DNA of 64,000 nt, from contig JBKBLR010000005.1 in assembly GCA_046296195.1 (NCBI GenBank), forward strand, positions 1 through 64,000, in the 5' to 3' direction. The stretch is from Amphiplicatus sp046296195. Its GTDB lineage: Bacteria; Pseudomonadota; Alphaproteobacteria; Caulobacterales; Parvularculaceae. The translations under genes and the position numbers were made by a program. The notes under the pieces are model-generated. The model was not told where the DNA came from, did no database searches, and was given only the letters and a program-made list of their open reading frames with translations. This document shows positions 1 to 8,257 of this stretch, piece by piece (within the stretch, counting starts at the first letter, position 1; the number at the start of each line of letters is the position of its first letter).

Positions 1-1
1 G

Positions 2-1579
2 ATTCCCGGCGTCTCCTTTCCGGGAATCAGGCCGGGCGAGACCTTCACCTATCAATTCTCGGTGCCGCAGAGCGGCACCTACTGGTACCATTCCCATTCC
101 GGATTGCAGGAGCAGATGGGGCATTACGGGCCGCTCATCATCGACCCCGCCGGGAAAAGTCCGGTCGCTTCCGACCGCGAGTATGTGCTGGTGCTTTCCG
201 ACTGGTCGTTCCTGCACGCTCACCAGCTGTTCGCCAAGCTGAAGAAGAACAACGAGGTCTATAATTACCAGCAGCGCACCGCGCGGGATTTCCTCAAGGA
301 CGCCAAGGAGAACGGGCTAGGCGCGACGATCGCTGATCGCGCGATGTGGGGCTGGATGCGCATGACCCCGACCGACATCGCGGATGTCACCGGCGCCGCC
401 TACACCTATCTCATCAACGGCCATGCGACGGCGGACAACTGGACGGCGATCTTCGACGCCGGTGAACGCGTGCGCCTGCGGATCATCAACGCCTCGGCGA
501 TGACGATCTTCAACTTCCGCATTCCCGGCCTGCCGATGACGGTGGTCGCCGCCGACGGGCTCTATGTGCAGCCGGTTGAGACCGATGAGTTCCAGATCGG
601 CGTCGCCGAGACCTATGACGTGATCGTTACGCCGCCGAAGGCGCGCGCGTTCGCGCTCGTCGCAGAATCGATCGATCGCTCCGGACAGGCGGTTGCGACT
701 TTGGCGCCCGAGATCGGGCTTGTCGCGACCGCGCCGCTATTGCGGGAGCGCCCTCTCCTCACCCATCAGGACATGGGCATGGCGATGAACCATGACGCGA
801 TGGGCGGCATGGACCACGGCGCGATGAGCGAGGGCGAACCGCAGGCGCACACGCACAAAATTGGCGCCGGCGTCGATAACGTCGCTGAAGTCACGACCAA
901 CCGCCTCGGCGAACCCGGTCTCGGTCTCGAAAACGTGCCGCACCGCGCGCTCAATTATTTGCAGCTGAAGAGCCTCGAGCCCAATCCTGACACGCGCGAG
1001 CCGGAGCGCGAGGTCGAGATTCACCTCACCGGCAATATGGAGCGCTTCATGTGGTCGTTCGACGGCATCAAGATGTCGGACGCCAAAGCGCCGCTCGTGA
1101 CGCTCACCGAAGGCGAGCGCGTGCGGTTCGTCATGGTCAACGACACCATGATGACGCATCCCATTCACCTGCACGGGCAGTTCTTCGAAGTCGTGACCGG
1201 CGAGCGCGACCACAAGCCGAGAAAGCACACGATCAACGTCAAGCCCGGCGAGAAAATGGCGTTCGATTTCACCGCCAACGCCGGCGACTGGGCGTTTCAC
1301 TGCCACCTGCTGTTCCACATGCACGCCGGCATGATGCAGGTCGTCTCAGTGATGCCGGGCGACGGCGAGCCGCTCCGCGATCATATGGGACGGTTGAAGA
1401 ATTCGGCGCAGCGTTCCCTCGGCGAGAGTGCGAGAGCCGAGCCTGCAAGCGCGATGGATCATGGCGGCATGGATCACAGATCGATGGGACACGGATCAGA
1501 ACCCGCCAAGGCGCCGCCGCCCGAAAAGCCTCACAACATGAAGACGATGGACCATGACGGTCACGGGGGCGGACGATGA
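2..1579 (+). CDS. copA: Multicopper oxidase CopA (copper resistance), 5' truncated
   Basis: Periplasmic copper oxidase of the PcoA/CopA class, thought to oxidise Cu(I) and bind copper. The reading frame is open from base 2, so the gene starts before the window; the GTG at 62 is internal. The visible part has the cupredoxin signature GTYWYHSHSG near its start. Near the C-terminus are the type 1/2/3 copper ligands HPIHLHG and HCHLLFHMHAGMM. Two Met/His-rich stretches, one mid-protein (around MNHDAMGGMDHGAM) and one at the C-terminal tail (MDHGGMDHRSMGHG), are typical copper-binding segments of CopA. Its stop overlaps the copB start as ATGA, so the two are translationally coupled. The Tat signal expected for the family lies outside the window. 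Confidence 0.95.
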   Translation: MPGVSFPGIRPGETFTYQFSVPQSGTYWYHSHSGLQEQMGHYGPLIIDPAGKSPVASDREYVLVLSDWSFLHAHQLFAKLKKNNEVYNYQQRTARDFLKDAKENGLGATIADRAMWGWMRMTPTDIADVTGAAYTYLINGHATADNWTAIFDAGERVRLRIINASAMTIFNFRIPGLPMTVVAADGLYVQPVETDEFQIGVAETYDVIVTPPKARAFALVAESIDRSGQAVATLAPEIGLVATAPLLRERPLLTHQDMGMAMNHDAMGGMDHGAMSEGEPQAHTHKIGAGVDNVAEVTTNRLGEPGLGLENVPHRALNYLQLKSLEPNPDTREPEREVEIHLTGNMERFMWSFDGIKMSDAKAPLVTLTEGERVRFVMVNDTMMTHPIHLHGQFFEVVTGERDHKPRKHTINVKPGEKMAFDFTANAGDWAFHCHLLFHMHAGMMQVVSVMPGDGEPLRDHMGRLKNSAQRSLGESARAEPASAMDHGGMDHRSMGHGSEPAKAPPPEKPHNMKTMDHDGHGGGR

Positions 1580-2370
1580 GCGCTCGCTTCATGATGGCGC
1601 TCGCCGCAGCGTCGATCGCTCTCGCCGCGCCGGCTTTCGCGCAAGCGCCTGCGACGCCCGGCGCGCAAGCTGACGCCTATTGGGACAAGGACGCCCAGGC
1701 GCGCGCGCGCCGCGCGCTCTATCGCGAGCATGGAGGCGGCACGAACTGGTTTGCCCTCGCCGACCGGCTTGAATATCAGTCGGGTGACGGATCGCCGGCG
1801 CTGCTCTTTGACGGTCAGGGCTGGTGGGGAACCGATCGCAACAAACTCTGGCTAAAGTCGGAGGTTGAGTACAATTTCAGCAATGACAAATTCGAGGAAG
1901 CCGAACTGCAGGCGCTGTGGTCGCGCCCGATATCGCGCTATTTCGACTTTCAGGCGGGCGTCAGGCGCGACTTCGCGCCGGACCCCTCGCGCAATTACGC
2001 TGTCTTCGGCTTGCAGGGCCTTGCGCCCTACTGGTTCGAGATCGACGCCGCAATCTTCGTCAGCGGCCATGGCGATGTGACCGCGCGCATCGAGGCGGAG
2101 TATGATTTCCTGCTGACGCAGCGCCTGATCGCGCAGCCGCGCACGGAGCTGAATTTCGCGGCGCAGGATGTTGCGGCGCTTGGGCTTGGTTCAGGTCTGT
2201 CGACGGCTGAATTGGGACTTAGGCTGCGCTACGAGATCAGACGCGAATTCGCGCCCTATGTCGGCGTCAACTGGAAACGCGCCATCGGCGATACCGCGGA
2301 TTTCGCGCGGGCGGCTGGCGAAGATCCGGGCGCGGTTTCCTTTGTCGCGGGCGTCAGGCTCTGGTTTTGA
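1576..2370 (+). CDS. copB: Copper resistance protein B (outer membrane)
   Basis: 264 residues with an N-terminal signal peptide (hydrophobic run ending AFAQA). A beta-rich body follows, with alternating aromatic strands and a final phenylalanine (VRLWF), as expected for an outer-membrane barrel. CopB-family proteins work with CopA in periplasmic copper handling. The start codon lies inside the copA stop (ATGA). The N-terminal Met-rich repeat of some CopB proteins is absent, so this is the short form. Identification rests on barrel features plus position directly after copA and before copC and copD. Confidence 0.88.
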   Translation: MSARFMMALAAASIALAAPAFAQAPATPGAQADAYWDKDAQARARRALYREHGGGTNWFALADRLEYQSGDGSPALLFDGQGWWGTDRNKLWLKSEVEYNFSNDKFEEAELQALWSRPISRYFDFQAGVRRDFAPDPSRNYAVFGLQGLAPYWFEIDAAIFVSGHGDVTARIEAEYDFLLTQRLIAQPRTELNFAAQDVAALGLGSGLSTAELGLRLRYEIRREFAPYVGVNWKRAIGDTADFARAAGEDPGAVSFVAGVRLWF

Positions 2371-2416
2371 CGATGGCGTTCGGGACCGAGGATCAATTAT
2401 TGGAATGGAGAAACGC

Positions 2417-2800
2417 ATGCGCTTCATGAAATGGACAACGGGATTTCTCTTTGCTGTCGCCGCCCTGCTGGGCGTCTCCTTCGCCCATGTGAGCCTCAAG
2501 GCGTCCAATATCGCCGCTGGCGCGATCATCGAAACATTGCCGCAGACCTTCGTGATCGAGTTCAGCCAGGCAGTGGGCCTTGCTTCCTTCGCGATCGAGA
2601 CCGACAAAGGCGCGGCCGTTAAGGGCGAACCCATCGCGCTCGACTACGCGCCGCCGAAGGGCATGCACGCGAAGTTCGACATCCCGCTGCCGCGACTTGC
2701 GCCCGGCGCCTATGTCGCGAAGTGGCGAACGATCTCGAAAGACGGTCATGCCATGGCAAGCGAGATTCGCTTCACCCTCGCCGCTCCGAAAAAGCCCTAA
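2417..2800 (+). CDS. copC: CopC-domain periplasmic copper-binding protein
   Basis: 127 residues: a signal peptide followed by a CopC immunoglobulin-like domain that begins at HVSLKASNIAAG, with His as the first mature residue as in CopC proteins, where it is a Cu(II) ligand. The C-terminal part has the family pattern YVAKWRTISKDGHAMASEIRF; DGH supplies another typical ligand. I chose the ATG at 2417 because GGAG lies six bases upstream; ATG 2405 would place that GGAG inside the gene. CopC delivers copper to CopD, whose gene begins three bases after this stop. Confidence 0.9.
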   Translation: MRFMKWTTGFLFAVAALLGVSFAHVSLKASNIAAGAIIETLPQTFVIEFSQAVGLASFAIETDKGAAVKGEPIALDYAPPKGMHAKFDIPLPRLAPGAYVAKWRTISKDGHAMASEIRFTLAAPKKP

Positions 2801-2803
2801 GCG

Positions 2804-3628
2804 ATGCTTGAGGCCGCCGCCTTCGCCTCGAAGCTGCTGCTTTATGCGGCAACGCTTGGCGGCGTCGGCGCCGGCTTGCATTGGGCGATCGGGATTACCT
2901 TGAACCGGCGGCTATTTCTGTGGCTCGGGGGCGCTGTCGCTGCCGCAGCGCTCCTGCGCGTGCTGGTTGTTCACGCGCAAATGGGCGGCTTCTTCGCCGC
3001 CGCCTTCGCGGCCGGCCAATTCTCCTGGACATGGATGGGCATCGGCAACCAGACGACGGCGTTTCTCGCAGGCGCGGCGCTGCTGTCCGTTTCAGCGTTC
3101 TCGGCGTCTCGGATCTTTGCAATTGCAGCGTCGATCGGCATCGCTGGCGGCTTCGGTCTCGCCGGACATAGCGCCGGTCTCGAAAACCCGGGAGCCGCTC
3201 CGTACGTCGTCGCACTTCACACGCTGATCGCGGGCTTTTGGTTCGTGGCGCCTTGGACGCTCTGGCCCAGGGCGGCGGAGGCCGGAGACCTGACGGTTCA
3301 CCGTACACGGATGTTCACCCGCATCGCCGTCATTGTCGTACCAGCGATTTTTGTCTCGGGCCTGTGGCTGTTGTGGCGGATCGGCGGCGGCGTCGACGGC
3401 GTCATCGGCTCGCTTTACGGCCGCCTGCTGCTTGGCAAGCTCGCGCTCGCCATGGCGGTCCTCGGCCTCGGCGCCCTCAACATGACTGTCGTCACGAAGC
3501 AGCTCGAAGCCGCGCCGGCGTCCGGACGCAAGGCGCTGCGCGCGACGCTGCGCACCGATGCCGTCCTATTTCTTAGCGTGCTTTTGTTGATTGCGTCCGC
3601 CACCACCTTCACCGGTCCCAACGAATAG
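2804..3628 (+). CDS. copD: CopD copper import/resistance inner-membrane protein
   Basis: 274-residue polytopic membrane protein with about eight hydrophobic segments, matching the CopD family (PcoD/YebZ-like). His/Met residues in or near the membrane segments (HWAIG, HAQMGG, AGHSAGLEN, ALHTLIAGFW) are the usual candidate copper ligands. CopD is thought to move copper from periplasmic CopC across the inner membrane. It is fourth in a tightly packed copABCD run and is followed by a small secreted protein gene with its own AGGAG site. Confidence 0.9.
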   Translation: MLEAAAFASKLLLYAATLGGVGAGLHWAIGITLNRRLFLWLGGAVAAAALLRVLVVHAQMGGFFAAAFAAGQFSWTWMGIGNQTTAFLAGAALLSVSAFSASRIFAIAASIGIAGGFGLAGHSAGLENPGAAPYVVALHTLIAGFWFVAPWTLWPRAAEAGDLTVHRTRMFTRIAVIVVPAIFVSGLWLLWRIGGGVDGVIGSLYGRLLLGKLALAMAVLGLGALNMTVVTKQLEAAPASGRKALRATLRTDAVLFLSVLLLIASATTFTGPNE

Positions 3629-3637
3629 GAGAAGTTC

Positions 3638-4093
3638 ATGAAGCTCACTGTCCTCGCCGCCGCCATAGCGATTGTGTTCGCGTCACCTGCCTATGCCGCC
3701 GACAGCATGACGCCGGCGGCCGTCGTTGACGCGTTCGGGGCCGCGCTAAAGGCCGGCGACGCAGCGGCGCTCGAACAGCTGCTCGCGCCTGACGTCTACA
3801 TCGCCGAGAGCGGCGACGCGGAGCGTTCCTTCGCGGAATATGCAAGCCACCATATGCCGGCGGATATCGCGTTTTCGAAAGCGGTCGCGACCACCGTGAA
3901 GGACCGCCGCGTTTTCGAGAACGGGTCGCTTGCAACCGTCGTCAGCGAAGCGGTTTCCAAAGGAACCTGGCGCGACAAGCCGGTCCACAGCCGCCTCTTG
4001 GAGACGATGACCTTGCAGAAGACCGGCGACGACTGGCGGATCGTCCATATCCACTGGTCGTCGGCGAAGATTGAAGAGCATGGCGACCACTGA
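3638..4093 (+). CDS. Secreted NTF2-like (DUF4440/SnoaL-type) protein
   Basis: 151 residues. A signal peptide (ending ASPAYAA) precedes a cone-shaped NTF2-like domain: AAVVDAFGAALKAGDAAALEQLLAPDVYI at the front and DWRIVHIHWSSAK at the end are the characteristic first helix and last strand. AGGAG lies just upstream of the ATG. Proteins of this sort often close alphaproteobacterial cop operons; a periplasmic copper-related role is inferred from position only. The C-terminal EEHGDH could bind metal. No catalytic residues can be assigned. Confidence 0.75.
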   Translation: MKLTVLAAAIAIVFASPAYAADSMTPAAVVDAFGAALKAGDAAALEQLLAPDVYIAESGDAERSFAEYASHHMPADIAFSKAVATTVKDRRVFENGSLATVVSEAVSKGTWRDKPVHSRLLETMTLQKTGDDWRIVHIHWSSAKIEEHGDH

Positions 4094-4110
4094 CGGCGGT
4101 GGGGCCCCTC

Positions 4111-4155
4111 ATACCCCCTTAGGGTACTTGACTTGATACCTATAGGGGGTATATC
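4111..4155 (+). promoter_or_regulatory. Copper-responsive promoter with two CsoR-like operators
   Basis: A -35 TTGACT (4128-4133) and -10 TATATC (4150-4155) are 16 bases apart. The spacer contains ATACCTATAGGGGGTAT (4136-4152). A second site, ATACCCCCTTAGGGTAC (4111-4127), lies just upstream in reverse orientation; its complement is GTACCCTAAGGGGGTAT. Both resemble the known Bacillus CsoR box (ATACCC...GGGGGTAT). Copper binding by a CsoR-type repressor would release the ATPase promoter. No csoR gene is visible in this window, so the regulator is presumed to lie elsewhere. A strong GAGGAGG follows at 4177-4183. Confidence 0.6.
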
Positions 4156-4188
4156 TGAAAGCGTCCATCGATCTACGAGGAGGCTTTC

Positions 4189-6576
4189 ATGCCCGCTGCG
4201 ATCCTGTCTGACCCCTCCGCCCGAACCGACGCTGTCGATCCCGTCTGCGGCATGACGCCGAAGCGGGACACGCCGCACCGGACCCTGCATCAAGGCGCCG
4301 AAGTCTTGTTCTGCAGCGCCGGCTGCAAGAGGAAGTTCGACGCCGACCCGGCGCGTTACGCAGACGCGCCGGCTGCGCATCATCACCATCATGACCATGC
4401 CGCGCATGCGGCGCCGCCAGCGCAACGCCATGCACCCAGGAAGACCGAGGGCGCGCTGAGGGGCGGCGAACAGTGGACGTGTCCGATGCACCCGGAGATC
4501 GTGCGCGACGGTCCCGGGTCCTGTCCGATCTGCGGCATGGCGCTCGAACCGATGACGCCCTCCGCGGCCGCGGGACCGAACCCCGAGCTCGCCGATATGA
4601 CCTGGCGCTTCCTTGTCGGCGCAGCGCTCGCGATCCCGGTCCTCGCGCTTGAGATGGGCGCGCATTTCCTCGGCCTCGACCGCCTGATCCCGGTACGGAT
4701 CAATTCCCTGCTGCAAATGGCGCTGGCGACGCCGGTGGTTTTGTGGGCCGGATGGCCCTTCTTCGAACGGGCGTGGGCCTCGATTGTCAACAAGAGCCTC
4801 AACATGTTCACGCTGATCGCCATGGGAACGGGTGTCGCGTGGGCCTACAGCGTCATCGCCGCGCTGGCGCCAGCGCTGTTCCCTCCGGAATTCCGCGGCG
4901 CGCACGGGGGGGTCGCGGTCTATTTCGAGGCGGCGGCGGTGATCACCGTTCTTGTCCTTCTCGGCCAGGTCCTCGAACTTCGCGCGCGTGAAACGACCAG
5001 CGGCGCGATCCGCGCGCTGCTCGACCTGACGCCGCCCCTTGCACGGCGCATCCGCGCGGACGGAACCGACGAGGAGATCGCGCTCGACCAGGTCAGCGTC
5101 GGCGACCGCCTACGCGTGCGTCCGGGCGAAAAGATTCCGGTCGACGGCGTCGTCGTCGAAGGCCGCAGCGCGGTCGACGAAAGCATGGTGACGGGCGAAT
5201 CGATGCCGGTGACAAAGGAGGCGGGCGCCAAACTCATCGGCGGCACGGTCAACGCGACCGGCGGGCTCGTCATGCGCGCCGAAAAAGTCGGCGCGGATAC
5301 GCTGCTGTCGCGCATCGTCCACATGGTCGCCGACGCGCAGCGGAGCCGGGCGCCGATCCAGCGCCTCGCCGATCAGGTCGCCGGCTGGTTCGTTCCCGCG
5401 GTGATCGCGGTCGCCGTCGCCGCTTTCCTCGCCTGGTCGATCTTCGGCCCCTCTCCCGCCATGACCTACGGCTTAATCGCCGCCGTATCCGTCCTCATCA
5501 TCGCCTGCCCCTGCGCGCTCGGGCTTGCGACGCCGATGTCGATCATGGTCGGCGTCGGCCGCGGCGCGAGGGTCGGCGTGCTCATCAAGAACGCCGAGGC
5601 GCTCGAGCGCCTCGAAAAGGTCGACACGCTCGTCATCGACAAGACCGGCACATTGACCGAGGGAAAGCCGAGGGTGGTCGCGCTCGCGCCTGCCGCCGGG
5701 TTTACTGATGATGAAGTACTCCGCCTCGCCGCCAGTCTAGAACGCGCAAGCGAGCATCCCTTGGCGCTGGCGATCGTCGCGGCGGCGCAGGAGCGCGGGC
5801 TTGGCTTGTCGGAGCCGCGAGATGTCGACTCGCCGATCGGCCGGGGAATCTTCGGGATGGTAGACGGCCGGGCCGTTGCGATCGGCAACGCCGCGTTCCT
5901 CAGTCAACGCATCGTCAAGGTCGGCGCGCTCGAGCGCCAAGCCGACGCTCTACGCGAGGATGGCGCGACCGCGATCTTTGTCGGCATCGACGGCAAGGCG
6001 GCCGGCGTGATCGGCATCGCCGATCCGGTGAAGGCGACGACGCCGGAAGCGCTCGCCGCGCTGAAGGCGGCGGGCCTGCGGATCATCATGCTGACCGGCG
6101 ACAATCGCAAAACCGGCGAGGCCGTGGCGCGAACGCTCGGCATCACGGATGTTGAAGCCGACGTTCTCCCCGATCGCAAAGCCGCGGTCGTGGCGCGCTT
6201 GAAGTCCGCAGGCGCGGTCGTCGCCATGGCCGGCGACGGGGTCAATGACGCGCCGGCGCTCGCCGCCGCCGATGTCGGGATCGCCATGGGGTCGGGAACC
6301 GACGTGGCGATCGAAAGCGCCGGCGTCACGCTCTTAAAGGGCGACCTCACCGGCATCGTCCGCGCCCGCGCGCTCAGCCGCGCGACCATGCGCAATATCC
6401 GCCAGAATCTCTTCTTCGCGTTCATCTACAACGCGGCCGGCGTGCCGATCGCCGCCGGCGTTCTGTATCCGGTCTTCGGGCTGCTTTTGTCGCCCATCAT
6501 CGCGGCCGCCGCGATGGCGGCGAGTTCAATGAGCGTCATCGCCAATGCGTTGCGCCTGCGGACCGTCAAGATATGA
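4189..6576 (+). CDS. copA: P1B-type Cu(I)-exporting ATPase with YHS and heavy-metal N-domains
   Basis: 795-residue ATP-driven copper exporter. The N-terminus has a YHS domain (DPVCGM at 17-22, FCSAGCKRKF), a histidine cluster at 64-68, and a heavy-metal-binding domain with TCPMHPEI (97-104) and CPICGM (112-117), instead of the CXXC ferredoxin-like domains of E. coli CopA. The membrane metal site CPC is at about 440-442. The actuator TGES, phosphorylation loop DKTGT (Asp 484), SEHP in the N-domain and GDGVNDAP (about 682) are all present, so it should be active. It ends in an ATGA overlap with the methyltransferase gene. The upstream promoter carries CsoR-like boxes. Confidence 0.96.
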   Translation: MPAAILSDPSARTDAVDPVCGMTPKRDTPHRTLHQGAEVLFCSAGCKRKFDADPARYADAPAAHHHHHDHAAHAAPPAQRHAPRKTEGALRGGEQWTCPMHPEIVRDGPGSCPICGMALEPMTPSAAAGPNPELADMTWRFLVGAALAIPVLALEMGAHFLGLDRLIPVRINSLLQMALATPVVLWAGWPFFERAWASIVNKSLNMFTLIAMGTGVAWAYSVIAALAPALFPPEFRGAHGGVAVYFEAAAVITVLVLLGQVLELRARETTSGAIRALLDLTPPLARRIRADGTDEEIALDQVSVGDRLRVRPGEKIPVDGVVVEGRSAVDESMVTGESMPVTKEAGAKLIGGTVNATGGLVMRAEKVGADTLLSRIVHMVADAQRSRAPIQRLADQVAGWFVPAVIAVAVAAFLAWSIFGPSPAMTYGLIAAVSVLIIACPCALGLATPMSIMVGVGRGARVGVLIKNAEALERLEKVDTLVIDKTGTLTEGKPRVVALAPAAGFTDDEVLRLAASLERASEHPLALAIVAAAQERGLGLSEPRDVDSPIGRGIFGMVDGRAVAIGNAAFLSQRIVKVGALERQADALREDGATAIFVGIDGKAAGVIGIADPVKATTPEALAALKAAGLRIIMLTGDNRKTGEAVARTLGITDVEADVLPDRKAAVVARLKSAGAVVAMAGDGVNDAPALAAADVGIAMGSGTDVAIESAGVTLLKGDLTGIVRARALSRATMRNIRQNLFFAFIYNAAGVPIAAGVLYPVFGLLLSPIIAAAAMAASSMSVIANALRLRTVKI

Positions 6577-7253
6577 CAATCAATCCCGCGCGTTCGCAAC
6601 CTGAAGAAAAGACCTTCACACCCGCCCTCGGGCTTCGCGCGCTGACGCCGCTTTACGACTCGGCCATCGCCTTGCTCACGCGCGAGAATAGGTGGCGCTC
6701 AGCGCTCATCGAGGCGATTGCGCTTCAGCAGGGCGAGCGACTGCTCGATGTCGGCTGCGGAACCGGTTCTCTGGCGGTGCGGCTAGCGACCGTCGAACCC
6801 GGCGCGCAGGTTCACGGAATCGATCCTGACCCTAACGTCCTGCGGCGCGCACGGTCCAAGGCTGCAGAGGCTGGAGCGCGAATCGCGTTTCACGAGGGGT
6901 TCCTGACGGGCGAATTTATCGCCGGCTCCAAACCTTTTGACGTTGTGACGTCGTCGCTGGTGTTCCATCAGGTTCCGCTTGCCGGAAAGCGCGACCTTCT
7001 CTCGATGATGCGGCGCGCGCTCAAGCCGGCCGGGCGGCTCGTCCTTGCCGACTACGGCCTTCAACGCACGGCGTTGATGCGGCGCCTCTTTCGCGCGATA
7101 GTTCAATCCCTTGATGGCGTCGAAGACACGCAACCGAATGCGGACGGCGTGTTGCTAGAGCTCATCAACGAGGCCGGGTTTGCCGGAGTCCAAGAAGCGT
7201 GCGTCATTCCGACCGCGACGGGGTCGATTTCGATCCTGACCGCGCATTGCTGA
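6573..7253 (+). CDS. Class I SAM-dependent methyltransferase
   Basis: 226 residues with methyltransferase motif I LLDVGCGTGSLAVRLA, the acidic loop IDPDPNVL after strand 2, and a post-motif LKPAGRLVLADYG typical of the UbiE/COQ5-like group. Substrate unknown. It is coupled to the copper ATPase by an ATGA overlap, so it is probably part of the metal-resistance transcript; similar methyltransferases sit beside copper and arsenic genes in other alphaproteobacteria. A decayed copy of its C-terminal coding sequence is present at 9764-9832. Confidence 0.85.
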   Translation: MTINPARSQPEEKTFTPALGLRALTPLYDSAIALLTRENRWRSALIEAIALQQGERLLDVGCGTGSLAVRLATVEPGAQVHGIDPDPNVLRRARSKAAEAGARIAFHEGFLTGEFIAGSKPFDVVTSSLVFHQVPLAGKRDLLSMMRRALKPAGRLVLADYGLQRTALMRRLFRAIVQSLDGVEDTQPNADGVLLELINEAGFAGVQEACVIPTATGSISILTAHC

Positions 7254-7387
7254 CCGCACGATCCATGATCGCGTGCCGCCATCTGGTGGCGCGATATCGG
7301 CGCGCCTTATTTGATCAGCGACGCGGCTCGTAACCGGTGATGTCCGTAAATTTTAGGAGCGCGCGAGGCGGCGCGCCGGGGGTGCGC

Positions 7388-8185
7388 TCAGTCGAACCGA
7401 AACGCCGAAATCGCGGTTTGCATGACGCGCTCGGAATAAATACGCCGGCCCTCGCCGCCCGACGCGCCGGCAGCGACCATGAGCGGCAAGAGATGTTCCT
7501 CGCGCGGATGCGAAAGGCGCGCTGAGGGCGCGTCTCTCCATGCAGCGAGCAGCGCCTCGCGCGTGTCGGGGTCGCTCTCTGCCGCCGCCGTGAGCCAATA
7601 ATCGAATTCCTCGGACGGCGCGGTGAAGCGAGGATCGCCATAGCCGCGCATATTGTGAAAGCTCATGCCGGAGCCGACGATGAGGACGCCTTCCGCGCGC
7701 AATGGGGCGAGCGCCTTGCCGGCGTCGAGATGAAGCTGCGGATCGAAGGTCTTCTCAACCGACATTTCGATCATCGGAATGTCGGCCTCCGGGAAAGACA
7801 GCATCATCGGAATGAAGAGGCCATGGTCGATACCACGCGCCTCATCGATCGAGGCTTCGAGACCTTTCGAACACAGCAGCTCCGCCGCACGCGCGGCGAG
7901 CGCCGGGGCGCCGGCGATCGGATAATTCAATTGATAGGTGTGCGGTGGAAACCCGGAATAGTCGTAGATCATTCCCGGACGCGACGCGGCTCCGAAAGCA
8001 AAGCCTTTCGTCTCCCAATGCGCGGAGACGACAATGATCGCTTTCGGCCGCGCGGGCAGCTCCTCGGGATAGCGGCGCAGGAATGCCGCCATGCCGGTCC
8101 AGATCGCTTGCGGATCGTCCATGAAGAAACAGGGACCGCCGCCATGAGGAATATAGAGAGTAGGTTGCACTGCTTGGTCTTTCAA
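7388..8185 (-). CDS. DODA-type extradiol ring-cleavage dioxygenase (YgiD-like)
   Basis: 265 residues of the class III extradiol dioxygenase superfamily, 4,5-DOPA dioxygenase branch. Likely metal-binding histidines are in IPHGGGPC, VSAHWETKGF, GIDHGLFIP and GSGMSFHNMRG, the family's usual positions. It would use Fe(II) or Zn and O2 on a catechol; the natural substrate of bacterial members is usually unknown. The TTG at 8185 lacks a good ribosome site; the GTG at 8170 is an equally plausible start. It follows the ATP-grasp-like gene by about 70 bases on the same strand, suggesting co-transcription. Confidence 0.85.
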   Translation of the reverse strand: MKDQAVQPTLYIPHGGGPCFFMDDPQAIWTGMAAFLRRYPEELPARPKAIIVVSAHWETKGFAFGAASRPGMIYDYSGFPPHTYQLNYPIAGAPALAARAAELLCSKGLEASIDEARGIDHGLFIPMMLSFPEADIPMIEMSVEKTFDPQLHLDAGKALAPLRAEGVLIVGSGMSFHNMRGYGDPRFTAPSEEFDYWLTAAAESDPDTREALLAAWRDAPSARLSHPREEHLLPLMVAAGASGGEGRRIYSERVMQTAISAFRFD

Positions 8186-8257
8186 TCTTTGCTGTTGTCG
8201 GGCGCGCGGAGCGCGGACGGTTCGTTGCGCGCCGCGCCTGAGACCGGCGCACTCTGC

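Noticed and set aside
2168..2416. Long N-terminal extension of the CopC-like protein
   Set aside because: It runs inside copB in another frame; the GGAG before ATG 2417 and the signal peptide there fix the start.
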